Assembly: GCF_008831285.2 (NCBI RefSeq)
Contig: NC_045147.1
Location: 12,996,854 to 13,060,853 of the forward strand
Reading direction: 5' to 3'
DNA length: 64,000 nt
Source of the DNA: Nymphaea colorata
Lineage: Eukaryota; Streptophyta; Magnoliopsida; Nymphaeales; Nymphaeaceae
Under the pieces are notes generated by a model. That model was not told the DNA's origin. It worked only from the letters and a program-made list of their open reading frames with translations, and made no database searches. This document shows positions 25,651 through 37,956 of the stretch, one piece after another. Each line of letters begins with the position of its first letter. Position 1 is the stretch's first letter. The position numbers and the translations under genes were made by a program.

Positions 25651-26760
25651 ATTGATAGAGGCCGACGGAGTTCTAACAAGTGATAAGAGTTTATGATACT
25701 CATTCATAGTGAATGAAGTTACAACTTCCTTGGAAGTTTGACAGTTGCTGCCAGAGAAACTAGTACCATCACTTGCATGGAGGTCCATCGGCCTTTGATT
25801 ATGAATAGCAGCTGCAACTAGTGGTGGCCGAAAATTGGGATCATGGAATCGATGTCCTGGAGGATAACCATTCAACTTGAAACATTTATCTTTCACATGA
25901 CCTATGTTATGACAAGAGCCACAGATTGGTTGTCTTTGACGTCCTCCTCTATTTTGCTAAAACTTGAAACTTTGGCTATGTGACTTCACTTTGGGAATAT
26001 GATTGTGTGATATTGCCAAGGTGGTGTGAGAGGCTGATGGTGTGAACCTCGCTTCACGCTGTTGTTCCTCCTGCAAGACTAGAACATATACTTTGTTTAT
26101 TGTGGACAAGGGCAATAAAATCTGTCCTCTAATAGCATCATATGAGTCGTTCAATCCCATCAAGAACTGAATTTCACGTTCTCTTTGAATCTAATCTGAA
26201 CATATTTTTATGCCTCCACACGAACACACAGGCACCGAATTGTAGTAATTTAATTCTTCCCAAATCACTTTGATTTTTGTATAATATGTAGTAACATACA
26301 TGGAATCCTGCTGTAATCGACATATTGAACTTTGTAATTGAAAGGCCCTTGGTACAAGACTCTGAGTATATCTTTCTTTTCACTCCTCCCATATTTCTTG
26401 AGCTGAGGTAGCATAAGCAATGCTAGCATGAATCTCCTTACTAATCGAATTAAGAATCAATTATAGAACCAGATTGTTACATCGTACCCAGAACATATGA
26501 TTATGCTCATCCTCTTTGGGCTATTTGATACTTCCATCGACGAAACCTAATTTGTTTTTGGCTGATAGTGCCATGATCATGGCTCTGCTCCAGATTGCAT
26601 AGTTATCACTCATAAGTGGTTGATATACCAACCCACTTCGAAGATTATCCTAATGATGCAAATAGAAGGGGATCAAATATCACCTGGGAATTTTCATAGC
26701 CATTAGTATCTCCTGGTTTGTCATTGTTACTACATAGTATTTCATTAATGGGAAAATGAA
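25650..26760 (-). pseudogene. Copia gag polyprotein, decayed
   Basis: Pieces on the minus strand match plant copia gag (UBN2/Retrotran_gag type). They are FLMGLNDSYDAIRGQILL (about 26110-26170), then a zinc knuckle CxxCxxxxHxxxxC ending in DKCFKLNGYPPGHRF (25850-25925). The N-terminal part (26400-26750) has stops and frameshifts. Gag would form the particle that packages the element RNA; this copy cannot make it. Confidence 0.85.
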
Positions 26761-27020
26761 AGAAAACAGAGAGCGTGAAGAAAAAAAGAAATAGAGAGAA
26801 CGCTATTTGTGCTGTAATGAAGTAGAGTCGTGGCCTCCGCTCGCCGTGAATTATGCAGATGCCAAAAACTTGGATTGACGATTTTGGATTTTATGAAGCT
26901 CGCCATAGGCAAATGCAAGAGAACCAAGCAAAAAAACAGAGCAGCGACTCAACATCAACTCTTCAGAAAAACAGTCTCAAGATGTTGCCGCCCTTTCCTC
27001 GATGATGTGCTCTTATACCA

Positions 27021-27262
27021 TGTGAAAATTTGTGAGTGTTAAGAAAGAACGTAACACAAGGAAGAGAAGAGAGAATAGCTTCTTAATTTCCTATTGAACT
27101 TTCACACTTATATACAAAGAAAATAGTACATGACATTTGGTTGGCTCATCTTATCCCAAAACTTTTGAGTTCATCTTTACTTCATGCGAGTTCATCCAAT
27201 TCAAAAGCTTATCGTTAAAATAAGGAGATAAGGAGGAGATAAGGGGAATCTTAATTTAAACA
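27021..27262 (-). repeat. Copia 5' LTR (242 bp)
   Basis: It begins TGTGAAAATT and ends TTTAAACA on the plus strand. The primer-binding site lies just inside (27009-27020, ctcttatacca on the plus strand). Confidence 0.93.
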
Positions 27263-27267
27263 AATTT

Positions 27268-29710
27268 CAATTACCACTAAGAGATCAAATTTCCAATTTT
27301 TACCAGAAAGAAACATTGTTGACATCATAGCAAGCTAAAGGCCTTTTTTTTTCAAAAAAGACACGATAAAACACATTAAAAACAATGAAAAAAAACTCTT
27401 CCTTTTTTCTGTTTTAAAAAAATTCTAAAATTAATTTTAATGCCTTTTTTTGCATTTTCATTGTGTTTTCCTTGTTATTTTTACATTACCCTTGTTTTAA
27501 AGTTTAAAACATAATTTATATTATTTATCTTCTTTTATATCATTAAAAAACATCAAATTTTATCATTCTATAGTGTTACTTTTTTGGTAGCTTTCATTTG
27601 TTTCAGTCTTTCCTATCTGTCAAAAATATTTAAAAAAACCTCGTCATTTAAAACCGTCAAGAATATTTGTTTAACAATATTTATGGCTATAGTTAGATAT
27701 ATAATTTTGAAATAGTGTCCACACATCGGTCTGCTTGAATGGGGATGTGTCTGCTTATATCGCCAACTAATCGACAACTAAATTGCTGAATTTTTCTATA
27801 TGTAGATAGTGACATACCGATTTGGAACCCTAGGCTCATCTATCCATGTCCATAGATGGAAGCACGGTGAAGGCACATTATGTGGCCGCTAGGGTTGCAC
27901 ATGAGCTGAGTCAAGCTCGAGTTGGGTCAATTTGAATTTAACTGGACTAAAAAAGCTTGAGCTTGAAATTCGAATCAAGCTCAATAAAACAAGCTAGAGC
28001 AAAAACTCAATGATACAACATGGAGCTCGAACTCGATTCGCTTACTTGTTTAACTTGTTTATGTTAAAAATATTTCGTTTTTTTTTTACTCGTTGGCTCA
28101 TTTAACTCGATTAACTTGTTTAGTTGCTACTTATTTAACTATTCTCTCATTGTAATTCAACTTTCCTTGTATAGTCTAGCAGAATCGAGTTTAAATGAGT
28201 TGAGCGAACTCGAAATCGGCTTTTTTAACATTTCAAGCATGCATTTGAACTCAAACTTGACTCATGTATAAACAAGACAAGTTTGAGTCAGGTCTTCACG
28301 AGTGAGTTCAAGACCAGCACAAGTTGGCTCCACTTGTTGTGGCCTAGTGGACGTTGTGCTCCAAGCCCCTAGATAATTTGCTTTCCTCTTGCACCAGTTT
28401 TAGAAATATTGAAAATTTATTCTTACAAAAAGTAAATGAGAAAATGTATAAAAGTTAATTTTAATATATGATTCTTCAAATATTTAAGAAATATATAATT
28501 AAAAAAGCTAGCATCTTAATTAGAATCAGGTGCTGCCGTCACCAATTAGATCTAAATCAGTTGATTTGGGCCAACTTTAACAACAACATCGTCAGTATAA
28601 AATGCAGGGGTAGTCCACGCATGCAATTTGACATTGAAACTGGAATTTGACATCAACTAACTTGAGAAAGAGTACAACTAATTACAGATTTTTTTTGTCA
28701 AGTATGAGTATGATAGAATAAAGAATATGTGAATATCTCACCAGTTTTCTTTAGTGCATGCATTAGGGAAGATGAAGACCAATTATAAGGGGAAAAAAAT
28801 GAGAACCTGTGTATTCTTTCTGTCAAGTTGCTGACATCATATCCAACAACGGGAATCCTCTGGGAGTATCAGAACTGCTCCCAAAGTCCCCCTCTTCTCC
28901 TTCCTTCTCATCTCTCCAGTCTCCAACTTGATTTTCTCATTTGCGTGGTTGATGTTGACCTGAAAAATAAGAATTCCTTAAGGGGTTGGGCTAAATGCAT
29001 GTGCACGTCTTTAGTTCGATTCTCATGAGCATTACCTCTGCTTCATAACTGGTAGTTTATGTACCCAAGTTAAAGGATACATTGCCGTCATCGTTAATGT
29101 CGACATAACTCATGATCTTAGCTTCATAAAGAATATGCTGCTTTTGAACCCCTCTACTGGTCAATTGGTTGTTAACCTCTCGCTCACTTAAACAGGAAAA
29201 AAAGAATCCTGTGTAGAGATTCAGAGTAGAGGTTCAGACATGTCCGGCCATGTTCTTAAGAAACAACATTAGTGGACCAGAAAATTTAGTTGGTGCAACC
29301 AGAAACATTTCCCTCATGGCTGGTCAGATGATCCATGGCTTAGTTTAATGCACAAGGATATTTAAGTCCACTTATGTGTCACTCACTGCCTTGTCACCTC
29401 TCATTACTAAGGCATCTATTCATAAATTACTTTCTTAACCAGGTGGCTAATAGTAGATTCTCAAATGTTGAGCACTTTCTTATAATATGTCAAAAAATTC
29501 ATCAGTTCTTTTGAATTTTTCTTATAAAAAATGAAATGTTGAAAATAAACACTCATAGAATTAGATTTCTCATTAAACTGTGCTATTTGAACTTTAGTTT
29601 TGTATTTATCCTTGTGCGTAAAAGGAAAGAGGTACTATAGATCATGTCTTTTGTTTCAAATTGTTCTCTGTATACATAAGTCAAGTATCTTCATCACTTT
29701 ATAAGTGCTG
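27268..29710. other. Intergenic DNA between the copia element and the viral locus
   Basis: AT-rich sequence, no gene recognised. 27890-28340 contains a repeat built from 'gagctcgaa' and 'aagcttgagc' motifs in both orientations, probably a non-autonomous element relic. Confidence 0.5.
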
Positions 29711-30190
29711 GTATACTTACAAGTGCTTGGTCTCGCCTTCTTTCTTATTCCTCCTCTTTTTTCATTCTCATTCTTCTCCTCTACCTCCCATGTTGTAAGA
29801 GTGAACTGGCGCTTTTGTGTGCAAATCCGGCCCCCTGTTTCTATTTGGTATCAGAGACTAGTAGTACACTCTTGGTGTTGTAAGTATGTTCTGCTTTATA
29901 TGAAAGTTTTTATATGTGTTTAAGTTTTATTTAGTGTTTCGGTTATAAGCCGAAGGGAAAAGTCTCTTTCCCGGAAGCATATACCTTTGCATACATTTGC
30001 ATAATCTGTTTTTATGAATCTGTGTTTTATGTTGGAAGTTCTGGCCCTAGCCAGGATCTATGCGTAGAACCATGTTTTATAAAGAAGAACCTGTTATAAC
30101 ATGTTTTGCTTATGATATTATTCTCGTGTTTTTGAGTTCTTGATTCTTTGAACGAGCCACTATTTAAATCCTTAAGGACCAATAGGCTAT
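29711..30190 (+). promoter_or_regulatory. Viral leader with tRNA-Met primer-binding site (left copy)
   Basis: The segment matches the leader of the A copy on the minus strand (45060-45560) and of the B copy (48691-49060). The primer-binding site is at 29846-29858 (tggtatcagagac). The leader ends in a compound palindrome at 30168-30188: TCCTTAAGGA followed by CAATAGGCTATTG. The left edge of the whole locus lies at about 29711. Confidence 0.8.
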
Positions 30191-30191
30191 T

Positions 30192-30852
30192 GTGGTAATT
30201 CATAAGAAATACAAAGAAAAAGAAACAATACCTCAGCTAGATAACATTAGCATAAGGATCCAATTTATTATCAATGAATTGGTAAAGAAGTGTACTGAAA
30301 TAACTATTTCTAAGCAATTAAAAGGAAAATATAGTTTTTGTAAACAAATATATACACCACAAAGATATGATAAAGAACATCGACATCCAAAAACATATAA
30401 GACGAAAGACAAAAAAAAGAGATACTACCTTCAAAAATCTAATGCTAGAAAACCATACCTTGGCAAACATAGACATGTGAGAAAATATAATACTCAAAGA
30501 GATTATGAAAACAAGTTAACATGCTTCACTTGCAGCAGTTATGAACATTTAGCTAGGGATAGTTCTGAATGAAAGAATCTATACAATTAAAGCCTCGATC
30601 TTACTTGACTATGTAAACGAAGATGTACTAGATTTAGATGAATATATTAATGATACTGAAAGCATTTATAGTATCGTCTCTATAGATGAACCATGTCATG
30701 ATCATAATTTCGCTGATGAAAAATCTTGCAATGATACCCACATCAGTCACAATATACTCGAATCAAACAAAAAGTATGGTGAAGAATTCCAAGACAAAAT
30801 GTCCACGTTAACCAAACTACAACATATGTTGGATAATATGGATGATGACTAA
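30192..30852 (+). pseudogene. Coat protein C-terminal fragment, component A (left copy)
   Basis: The frame at 30192-30572 is rich in K and R, then reaches the zinc knuckle CFTCSSYEHLARDSS (about 30522-30570). The last cysteine of CxxCxxxxHxxxxC has become serine here. An acidic tail follows in broken frames and ends in NMDDD and a stop near 30850. The leader is fused directly to this fragment: the movement protein and most of the coat protein (about 2.8 kb compared with the minus-strand copy) are deleted at about 30190. Confidence 0.8.
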
Positions 30853-30939
30853 TGATTATTTTGAAAAAACAAAAAGTATCATATATGATAGATTTTAAAA
30901 TTTCTGATATTCTATGAATAGACATTAGCCATGTTAGAC

Positions 30940-32267
30940 AACGTAGAATGCATTCTTTTACCTAACATAAAATTTTGCTTTAGAAAATATTGCTTTTTTC
31001 AGCTAAACCCAATTAGTCTAAATAGACAATGATCTAGGTTTGCCTATATTTCCTCCGGACTCTAATCTTACATTCCAAACCTTGCCCAGTATGACTCTTG
31101 ACCAAAAAGACCTTGTTTTATTAAACAACCTTTGGCATAATAGAAAAAACCCAACATTCTCCAAAATCCTGAGTATCAGGCAACCTATCTCAGCATGAAG
31201 AATACATAAACCTAAATCAGACTCTTTTTCGATGTGACCCAAACCCCTGTTTTTCTAGACTTAACCCAAAAGTTAGAAGATACTCGTAAAGAGCTAGATC
31301 TATGTAACGAGAAGTTAGAAAAAATGATAGGGAGATTGAAACAATCAAAAGCAGAGATAGAACTTGTCAAAGAACAGCGAGACAAAGAAATAAAAAGGTA
31401 GTGGGAAGAAAAAATATAGTTTTCCTCTTGAAATAGACACAACAAAAGAACAGGTCTACAAACTAGTACTCGAAAAGAAAATGAAAGAGCAAGGATGGAT
31501 CTAAGACATTAAGATTCCTTGCCAGAAACCCTGGACTACAGAAAAAGGGATTAAAGTTCTTCCTAGTCAAATTCCAGCAGAAAAGACATGTAGATAATTC
31601 TTTTTGTGAATGCTACAAAGGATTTGAGATAATCTTGACAAGCATTAATCTGAAAAAATGGACAGATATGGAGGTGTTTGATATGCAGATTTTTTTACAG
31701 AATCTAATGGAACGAGGATATATAAAGAAGATTATTGTAATAGCAGTTGGCGTTTAGCTCATATAGTAGAACAAATATTCAGGAACAACTGGGTTACAAA
31801 AGGCTTTGTAAACCTAAAAATTGATGCAGTTCCTCCGACATATGACTATCCATGTGACACAAAACAAGGAATAGTTATTCGAACAAATTCTTTTGCTACC
31901 CCTTTACAAGTTACCATGCTTCTTACGGAAGTGCCAAAAGCACCTTTAGACGAATGGTATGATGAACTCACAAGATGGACAGAATTCAAGATGTCAAAAT
32001 AGTTTTAAAAATAGCAGCACCCTCATAGCCTTATTTCAGAAGATAGAAATACCATGATATATGTTTTTAACTCTAAACATGTATCCATGGTCATACCCTT
32101 CCAAAACCATAATTGTATTAATCCAGGATTACATGAGCGTTTTGTCCAAAATAATATAGACTGGAAAATTTACGAATTAGGAAATAATGGTAAAGACTGT
32201 GCTTCAATGATTCCCTTCCTCAATCAGCATTCAGTTATCGAAAAAGAAACTGATCCAGCATGGCAAC
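30940..32267 (+). pseudogene. ORF2 of component A (left copy), decayed
   Basis: This downstream viral ORF has no function I can name. The N-terminal part (31040-31160) is followed by a predicted coiled coil near 31255-31400, rich in K, E, L and R. Next come a segment around 31590-31690 with an NSFCEC-type pair of cysteines and a conserved middle region (31700-32000). The best-kept frame is 32054-32371. In sister copies ORF2 stops right after TDPAWQ; here that stop is mutated. Homologous to the ORF2 of component B (52518-53898). Confidence 0.7.
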
Positions 32268-33054
32268 AAACATTATTTAAGCAAAGTAGGGACGAAGCTG
32301 CTGAGTCTTTAACCCTGCAGCTTAACGTTTGTCAATATCGGTATAACTTGACCCTTGAAAATTATGGTTAAACTTCTCATGGGTACAAAGTTTTCCATGT
32401 AAAACTTCAACATTATCCATTTGAGAAGGTATGTGATAAACTTACCTTTGAGAAAATCCACCAAGTCAAAAATAGGATTTGTATTATAGATTATCACTTC
32501 AAATTCTACCCAGAAAAAACCCTCCAGGATAAGTATGGACCTTACGTTTGTAAATTTTTGGTATAAAAATTTACCATATAACGTACACCATAGGATAAGC
32601 ATTGGGTCACATCCTGACGCAAATCATCTCGAGGAGCCAATAAAAGATTGGGTAGTTGTCAACTTTCTTTATGTAATATAAAGCAACGTTGCGTGAAGAT
32701 GAAAATAAAGACGAAGGAATCTCATACGCGTCAAAAAAACAAAAGTAACAAGACACGCGACTTTTCTTTGAGAAATGGCGAAGGCAGTTACTGTAGCAGT
32801 CATTGTAGCACTGTGGCAGACACTATTGCGCACTGTAACACTTTTGACTTTTTAGACACGTTCCATTGCCACCTCATCTAGCACACGACAGTTGTCCTCC
32901 TTCGAGTTCCTTCGAATGTAACTGTTCTTGTTTGTTAGTGTTAAACTTGTTCGGAAAGGAATCAAATTTCTTTTCCAAGTTGTATTTTGTTTTGAATTCT
33001 GGTACCTATAAAAGCACCACCATGGAGTCTGTATCTATCAAACACTTCTACATC
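32268..33054 (+). promoter_or_regulatory. Viral 3' region and promoter (left copy)
   Basis: Non-coding tail after ORF2, ending in the promoter. Contains the 'actgtagcagtcattgtagcactg' inverted-motif cluster (about 32790-32815) and the TATA box TATAAAAG at 33007-33014, followed by the constant caccaccatggagtctg. The same block occurs in every array unit and in both full copies. Confidence 0.75.
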
Positions 33055-34204
33055 TCACAATAGCCTATTGATCCTTATGGAATGTAAGATTAGAGTGTGG
33101 AGAAAATATAGGCAAACCTAGATCTGAGTCTATTTAGACTAGTTGGGTTTGACTGAAATAGACTATATCTCCTAAAGCAAAATTTTGTATTGGGTAAAAG
33201 CATGTATTCTTCACCATACTTTTTGTTTGATTTGAGTATATTGTGACAGATGTGGCTATCATTGCAAAGTTCTTCATCAGAGGAATTATTTTCATGACAC
33301 AGTCTGGCAAAATTCACGAATTAGGGGATAAACAGTAAAGACTGTGCTTCAATGATTCTTTTCTTCAATCAGCATTCAGATACCGAAGAAGAAATTGATC
33401 CAGCATGGCAATAAACATTATTTAAGCAAAGTAGGGACGAAGTTACTAGGTCCTTAACCCTGCAGCAAAACATTTGTTAACATCGGTAAAACTTGACTCT
33501 TGCAAGTTATGGTTAAACTTCTCATGGGTACAATGCTTCCCATATAAGACTTCAGCATTATAAATTTGAGAAGGTATGCGATAAACTTCTCTATGCGGAA
33601 ATCCACTTAGTCAAAAATTTGATTTGTGTTGTAGATTATCATTTCAAAATCTACCTTGAAAAACCCCTTCATGAAAAGTATGGACTTTAAGTTTGTAAAC
33701 ATTCGGTACAAAAATTTTCCAAGTAATGTACCCCATAGAATAAGCGTCGGGTCACATCCTAAGGCAAATCATCTCGAGGAGCCTCTAGAAGATTGTTGTA
33801 GTTGTCAACTTCCTTTATATAATATAAAGCAATGTTGCTTGAAGATAAAGGAAATAAAAATGAAGGAATCTCATACGCGTCAAAAAAATAAAAGTAACAA
33901 GACATGTGGCTTCTCGTTGAGAAAAGGCAAAGGCGGTCACTGTAGCAGTCACTATAGTACTGCGACGGACACTATTACACACTGTAACACTTTTGACTTT
34001 TTTGACACGTTCCACTGCCACCTCATCTAGCACAAAATAGCTGTCCACCTTTGAATTCCTTCAAATGAAACTATTCTTGTTTGTTAGTGTTTAACTTGTT
34101 CGGAAAAGGAATCCAATTTCTTTTTCAAGTTGTATTTTGTTTTGAAGTCTGGTTCCTATATAAGTATCACCATGGAGTCTGCATCCATCATCAACTTCTA
34201 CATC
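33055..34204 (+). repeat. Array unit 1 (1150 bp)
   Basis: Inverted coat/ORF2 segment 33078-33300, sense ORF2 tail 33301-33415 with stop, AATAAA near 33410, 3' region, TATA at 34157-34164. Confidence 0.85.
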
Positions 34205-35352
34205 TCACAATAGCCTATTGGTCTTTAAGGAATGTAAGATTAGAGTCCAGAGAAAATATAGACAAACGTAGATCTGGGTCAATTTGGACTAGTAGGGTTT
34301 GACTGAAAGAGGCTATATTTCCTGAAGCAAAATTTTATAATGGGTAAAAGCATGCATTCTTCACGATACTTTTTTGTTTGATTCAAGTATATTGTGACAG
34401 ATGTGGGTATCATTGCAAAGTTCGTCATCGGAGGAATTCTGATCATGATATACGCTGGCAAATTCAGGAATTCAGGGATAACGGTAAAGACTATGCTTCA
34501 ATGATTTCCTTCTTCAATCAACATTCAGATACCAAAGAAGAAACTGATCTCGCATGGCAATAACATTATTTAAGCAAAGTAGGGACGAAGCTGCTGAATC
34601 CTTAACCTCGCAGCCTAATGTTTGTCAAGACCGGCAATACTTGACTCATGCAAGTTACAGTTAAACTTCTCATGGGTACAATGTTTACCATGTAAAACTT
34701 CAGCATTATCCGTTTGATAAGATATGTGATAAACTTCTCTTTGGGAAAATCCACCAAGTCAAAAATAGGATTTATATTGTAGATTATCACTTCAAAATTT
34801 ACCCTGAAAAAACCCTCCAAGATAAGTATGGACTTTGTGTTTGTAAATTTTTTGTTTAAAAATTCACCATGTAACATACCACATAGGATAAGCATCGGGT
34901 CACATCCTAAGACAAATCATCTCAAGAAGCCTCTAGAAGATTATTGTAGTTTTCAACTTTCTTTATGTAATATAATGCAACGTTGCATGAAAGATAAAGG
35001 AAATAAAGACGAAGGAATCTCATACGCGTGAAAAAAATGAAAGTGACAAGACACGCAACTTCTTGTTGACAACAGGAGAAGGCGGTTATTGTAGCAGTCA
35101 CTGTAGCATTGCGACGGACACTATCGCGCACTGTAACACTTTTGACTTTTTGGACACGTTCCACTGCCACCTCTGCTAGCACACGACAGTTGTGCTCCTT
35201 CGAATTCCTTCGAATGTAACAGTTCTTGTTTGTTAGTGTTTAACTTTTTCGGGAAGGAATCAAATTTCTTTTCCAAGTTTTATTTTGTTTTGAAGTCTGG
35301 TGCCTATATAAGCACCACCATGCAGTCTATATCCATCATCCACTTTTATATC
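34205..35352 (+). repeat. Array unit 2 (1148 bp)
   Basis: Same layout as unit 1. The ORF2 stop is kept, but the following AATAAA has become AATAAC. TATA at 35305-35312; the next base block has atgcag instead of atggag. Confidence 0.85.
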
Positions 35353-36525
35353 TACAATAGCCTATTGGTCCTTAAGGAATGTAAGATTAGTCCAGAGGAA
35401 ATATAGGCAAGCCTAAATCTGGGTCTATTTGAACTAGTTGAGTTTGACTGAAAGAAGCTATATTTCATAAAGCAAAAAATTTGTATTGGGTAAAAGCATG
35501 CATTCTTCACCATACTTTTTGTTTGATTCGAGTATATTGTAAAAGATGTGGCTATCATTGCAATGTTTATCACCAGAGGAATTATGATCATGATATAGGC
35601 AGGCAAATTCACGAATTCGGGGATAACGGTGCAGATTGCGCTTCAATGATTCCATTCTTCAATCAACATTCAGATACCAAAGAAAAAACTGATCCAACAT
35701 GGCAATAAACATTATTTAAGCAAAGTAGGGGTGAAACTGCTGAGTCCTTAACCCTGCAACCCAACGTTTGTCAAGATCGGTAATACTTGACCCTTGCAAG
35801 TTATGGTTAAACTTCACATGGTTACAATGTTTCCCATTTAAAACTTCAGTATTATCCGTTTGACAAGGTATGTGACAAACTTCTCACTGAGAAAATCCAC
35901 CAAGTGAAAAATAGGAATTGTGTTGTAGATTATCACTTCAAAATCTACCATGAAAAAACCCTCCACGATAAGTATGGACTTTACGTTTGTAAATTTTTGG
36001 TATAAAAATTTAACATGTAACGTACCCCATAGGATAAATGGTGGGTCACATCCTAAGGCAAATCATCTCGAGGAGCCTCTATAAGGCAAATCATCTCGAG
36101 GAGCCTCTAGAAGATTGTTGTAGTTGTCAACTTTCCTTATGTAATATAAAGCAACGTTGCGTGAAAGACAAAGGAAATAAAGACGAAGGAATCTCATACG
36201 CATCAAAAAAACAAAAGTAACAAGACACATGGCATCTTGTTGAGAATAGGCGAGGGCGGTTACTATAGCAGTCATTGTAGTACTGCAGTGTACACTATTG
36301 CGCATTGTAACACTTTTGACTTTTTGGACACGTTCCACTGCCACCTCATCTAGCACACGACAGTTGTCCTCCTTCGAGTTCCTTCGAATGTAATTGTTCT
36401 TGTTTGTTAGTGTTTAACTTGTTCGGAAAGTATTCAAATTTCTTATCCAAGTTGTATTTTGTTTTGATGTCTGGTTCCTATATAAGCACCACCATGGAGT
36501 CTGTATCTATCATCCACTTATACAT
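35353..36525 (+). repeat. Array unit 3 (1173 bp) with internal 28-bp duplication
   Basis: Same layout. A perfect-to-near-perfect 28-bp tandem copy (36055-36082 and 36083-36110, aaggcaaatcatctcgagga...) is private to this unit. TATA at 36479-36486. Confidence 0.85.
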
Positions 36526-37956
36526 CCAACAATTGCCTATTGCTCCTTACGGAATGTCAGATTAGAGTCTGAAGGAAATATAGGCAAACATAGACCTGGG
36601 TCTATTTGGACTAGTAGGTTTGACAGAAAGAGGCTATATTTCCTGAAGCAAAATTTTGCACTGGATAAAAGCATGCATTCTTCACCATACTTTTTGTTTG
36701 ATTCGAGTATATTGTGACAGATGTCGCTATCATTGCAAAGTTCTTCATCAGAGGATTATGTTCTTGATATACGCTGGCAAATTCATGAATACGGAGATAA
36801 CGGACATCCACAACAGCATATTGGTCCTTAAGGAATGTAAGATTAGAGTCCAGAGAAAATATATGCAAACCTAGATCTTGTTCTATTTGAACTCGCAGGT
36901 TTTGACTGAAAGAGGCAATATTTCCTGAAGCAAAAATTTTGTATTGGGTTAAACCATGCATTCTTCACCATACTTTTTGTTTGATTCGAGTATATTGTGA
37001 CAGATGTAGCTATCATTGCAAAGTTTATCATCAAAGGAATTAAGATCATGATATAGGCAGGCAAATTCACGAATTCGGTGATAACGTTAAAGATTGCGCT
37101 TCCATGATTCCTTTCTTCAATCAACATTCAGATATCGAAGAAGAAACTGATCCAGCATGACAATAAACATTATTTAAGCAAAGTATGGGCGAAGCTGCAG
37201 AGTCGTTAACCCTACAGCCTAACGTTTGTCAAGATCGGTAATACTTGACCCTTGCAAGTTATGGTTAAACTTCACAAGGGTACAATCTTTTCCATGTAAA
37301 ACTTCAGCATTATCCGTTTGAGAAGGTATGTGATAAACTTCTCTCTAGAAAAATCCACCAAGACAAAAATAGGAATTGTGTTGTAGATTATCACTTCAAA
37401 ATCTACCCTAAAAAAACCCTCCACGATGAGTATGGACTTTACGTTTGTAAATGTTTGGTGTAAAAATTTACCATATAACGTACCCCATTGGATAAGCGGT
37501 GGGTCACATCTTAAGGCAAATCATCTCGAGGAGCCTCTAAAAGATTGTTGTAGTTGTCAACTTTCTTTGTGTAATATGAAGCAACATTGCATGAAAGACA
37601 AAAGAAATAAAGACGAAGGAATCTCATACGCATCAAAAAAACAAAAGTAACAAGACACACGGCTTCTTGTTGAGAATAGGCGAAGGTGGTTGCTGTAGCA
37701 GTCACTGTAGCACTGCGGCGGACACTATCGCACACTATAACACTTTTGACTTTTTGGACACATTCCACTGCCACCTCATGTAGCACACGACAGCTGTCCT
37801 CCTTCGAGTTCTTTCGAATGTAACTGTTCTTGTTTGTTAGCATTTAACTTGTTTAGGAAGGAATCAAATTTCTTTTCCAAGTTGTATTTTCTTTCGAAGT
37901 CTGGTTCCGATATAAGCACCACCATGGAGTCTGTAATCATCATCCACTTCTACATC
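36526..37956 (+). repeat. Array unit 4 (1431 bp) with a partial extra copy
   Basis: It starts like the others, but after about 280 bp, within the first bases of the ORF2 tail (near 36803), it restarts at the leader palindrome. The inverted segment is therefore present twice in a row (36530-36770 and 36810-37055). TATA near 37909. Confidence 0.85.

Larger units (their letters stand above)
22155..27262 (-). mobile_element. Ty1/copia LTR retrotransposon, complete but inactive
   Basis: This 5.1-kb element has both LTRs, a 5-bp target-site duplication (aattt at 22150-22154 and 27263-27267) and TG...CA LTR ends. On the minus strand the 5' LTR is followed at once by TGGTATAAGAGC, a tRNA-Met type primer-binding site with one mismatch to the usual TGGTATCAGAGC. 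A purine-rich tract (ctcagggag) precedes the 3' LTR. Domain order is gag, protease, integrase, RT, RNase H, which defines copia. Stops and frameshifts occur throughout, and two catalytic residues are changed (see the domain entries). The LTRs differ by point changes and by 20-bp and 25-bp indels, so insertion is not recent. Confidence 0.95.
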
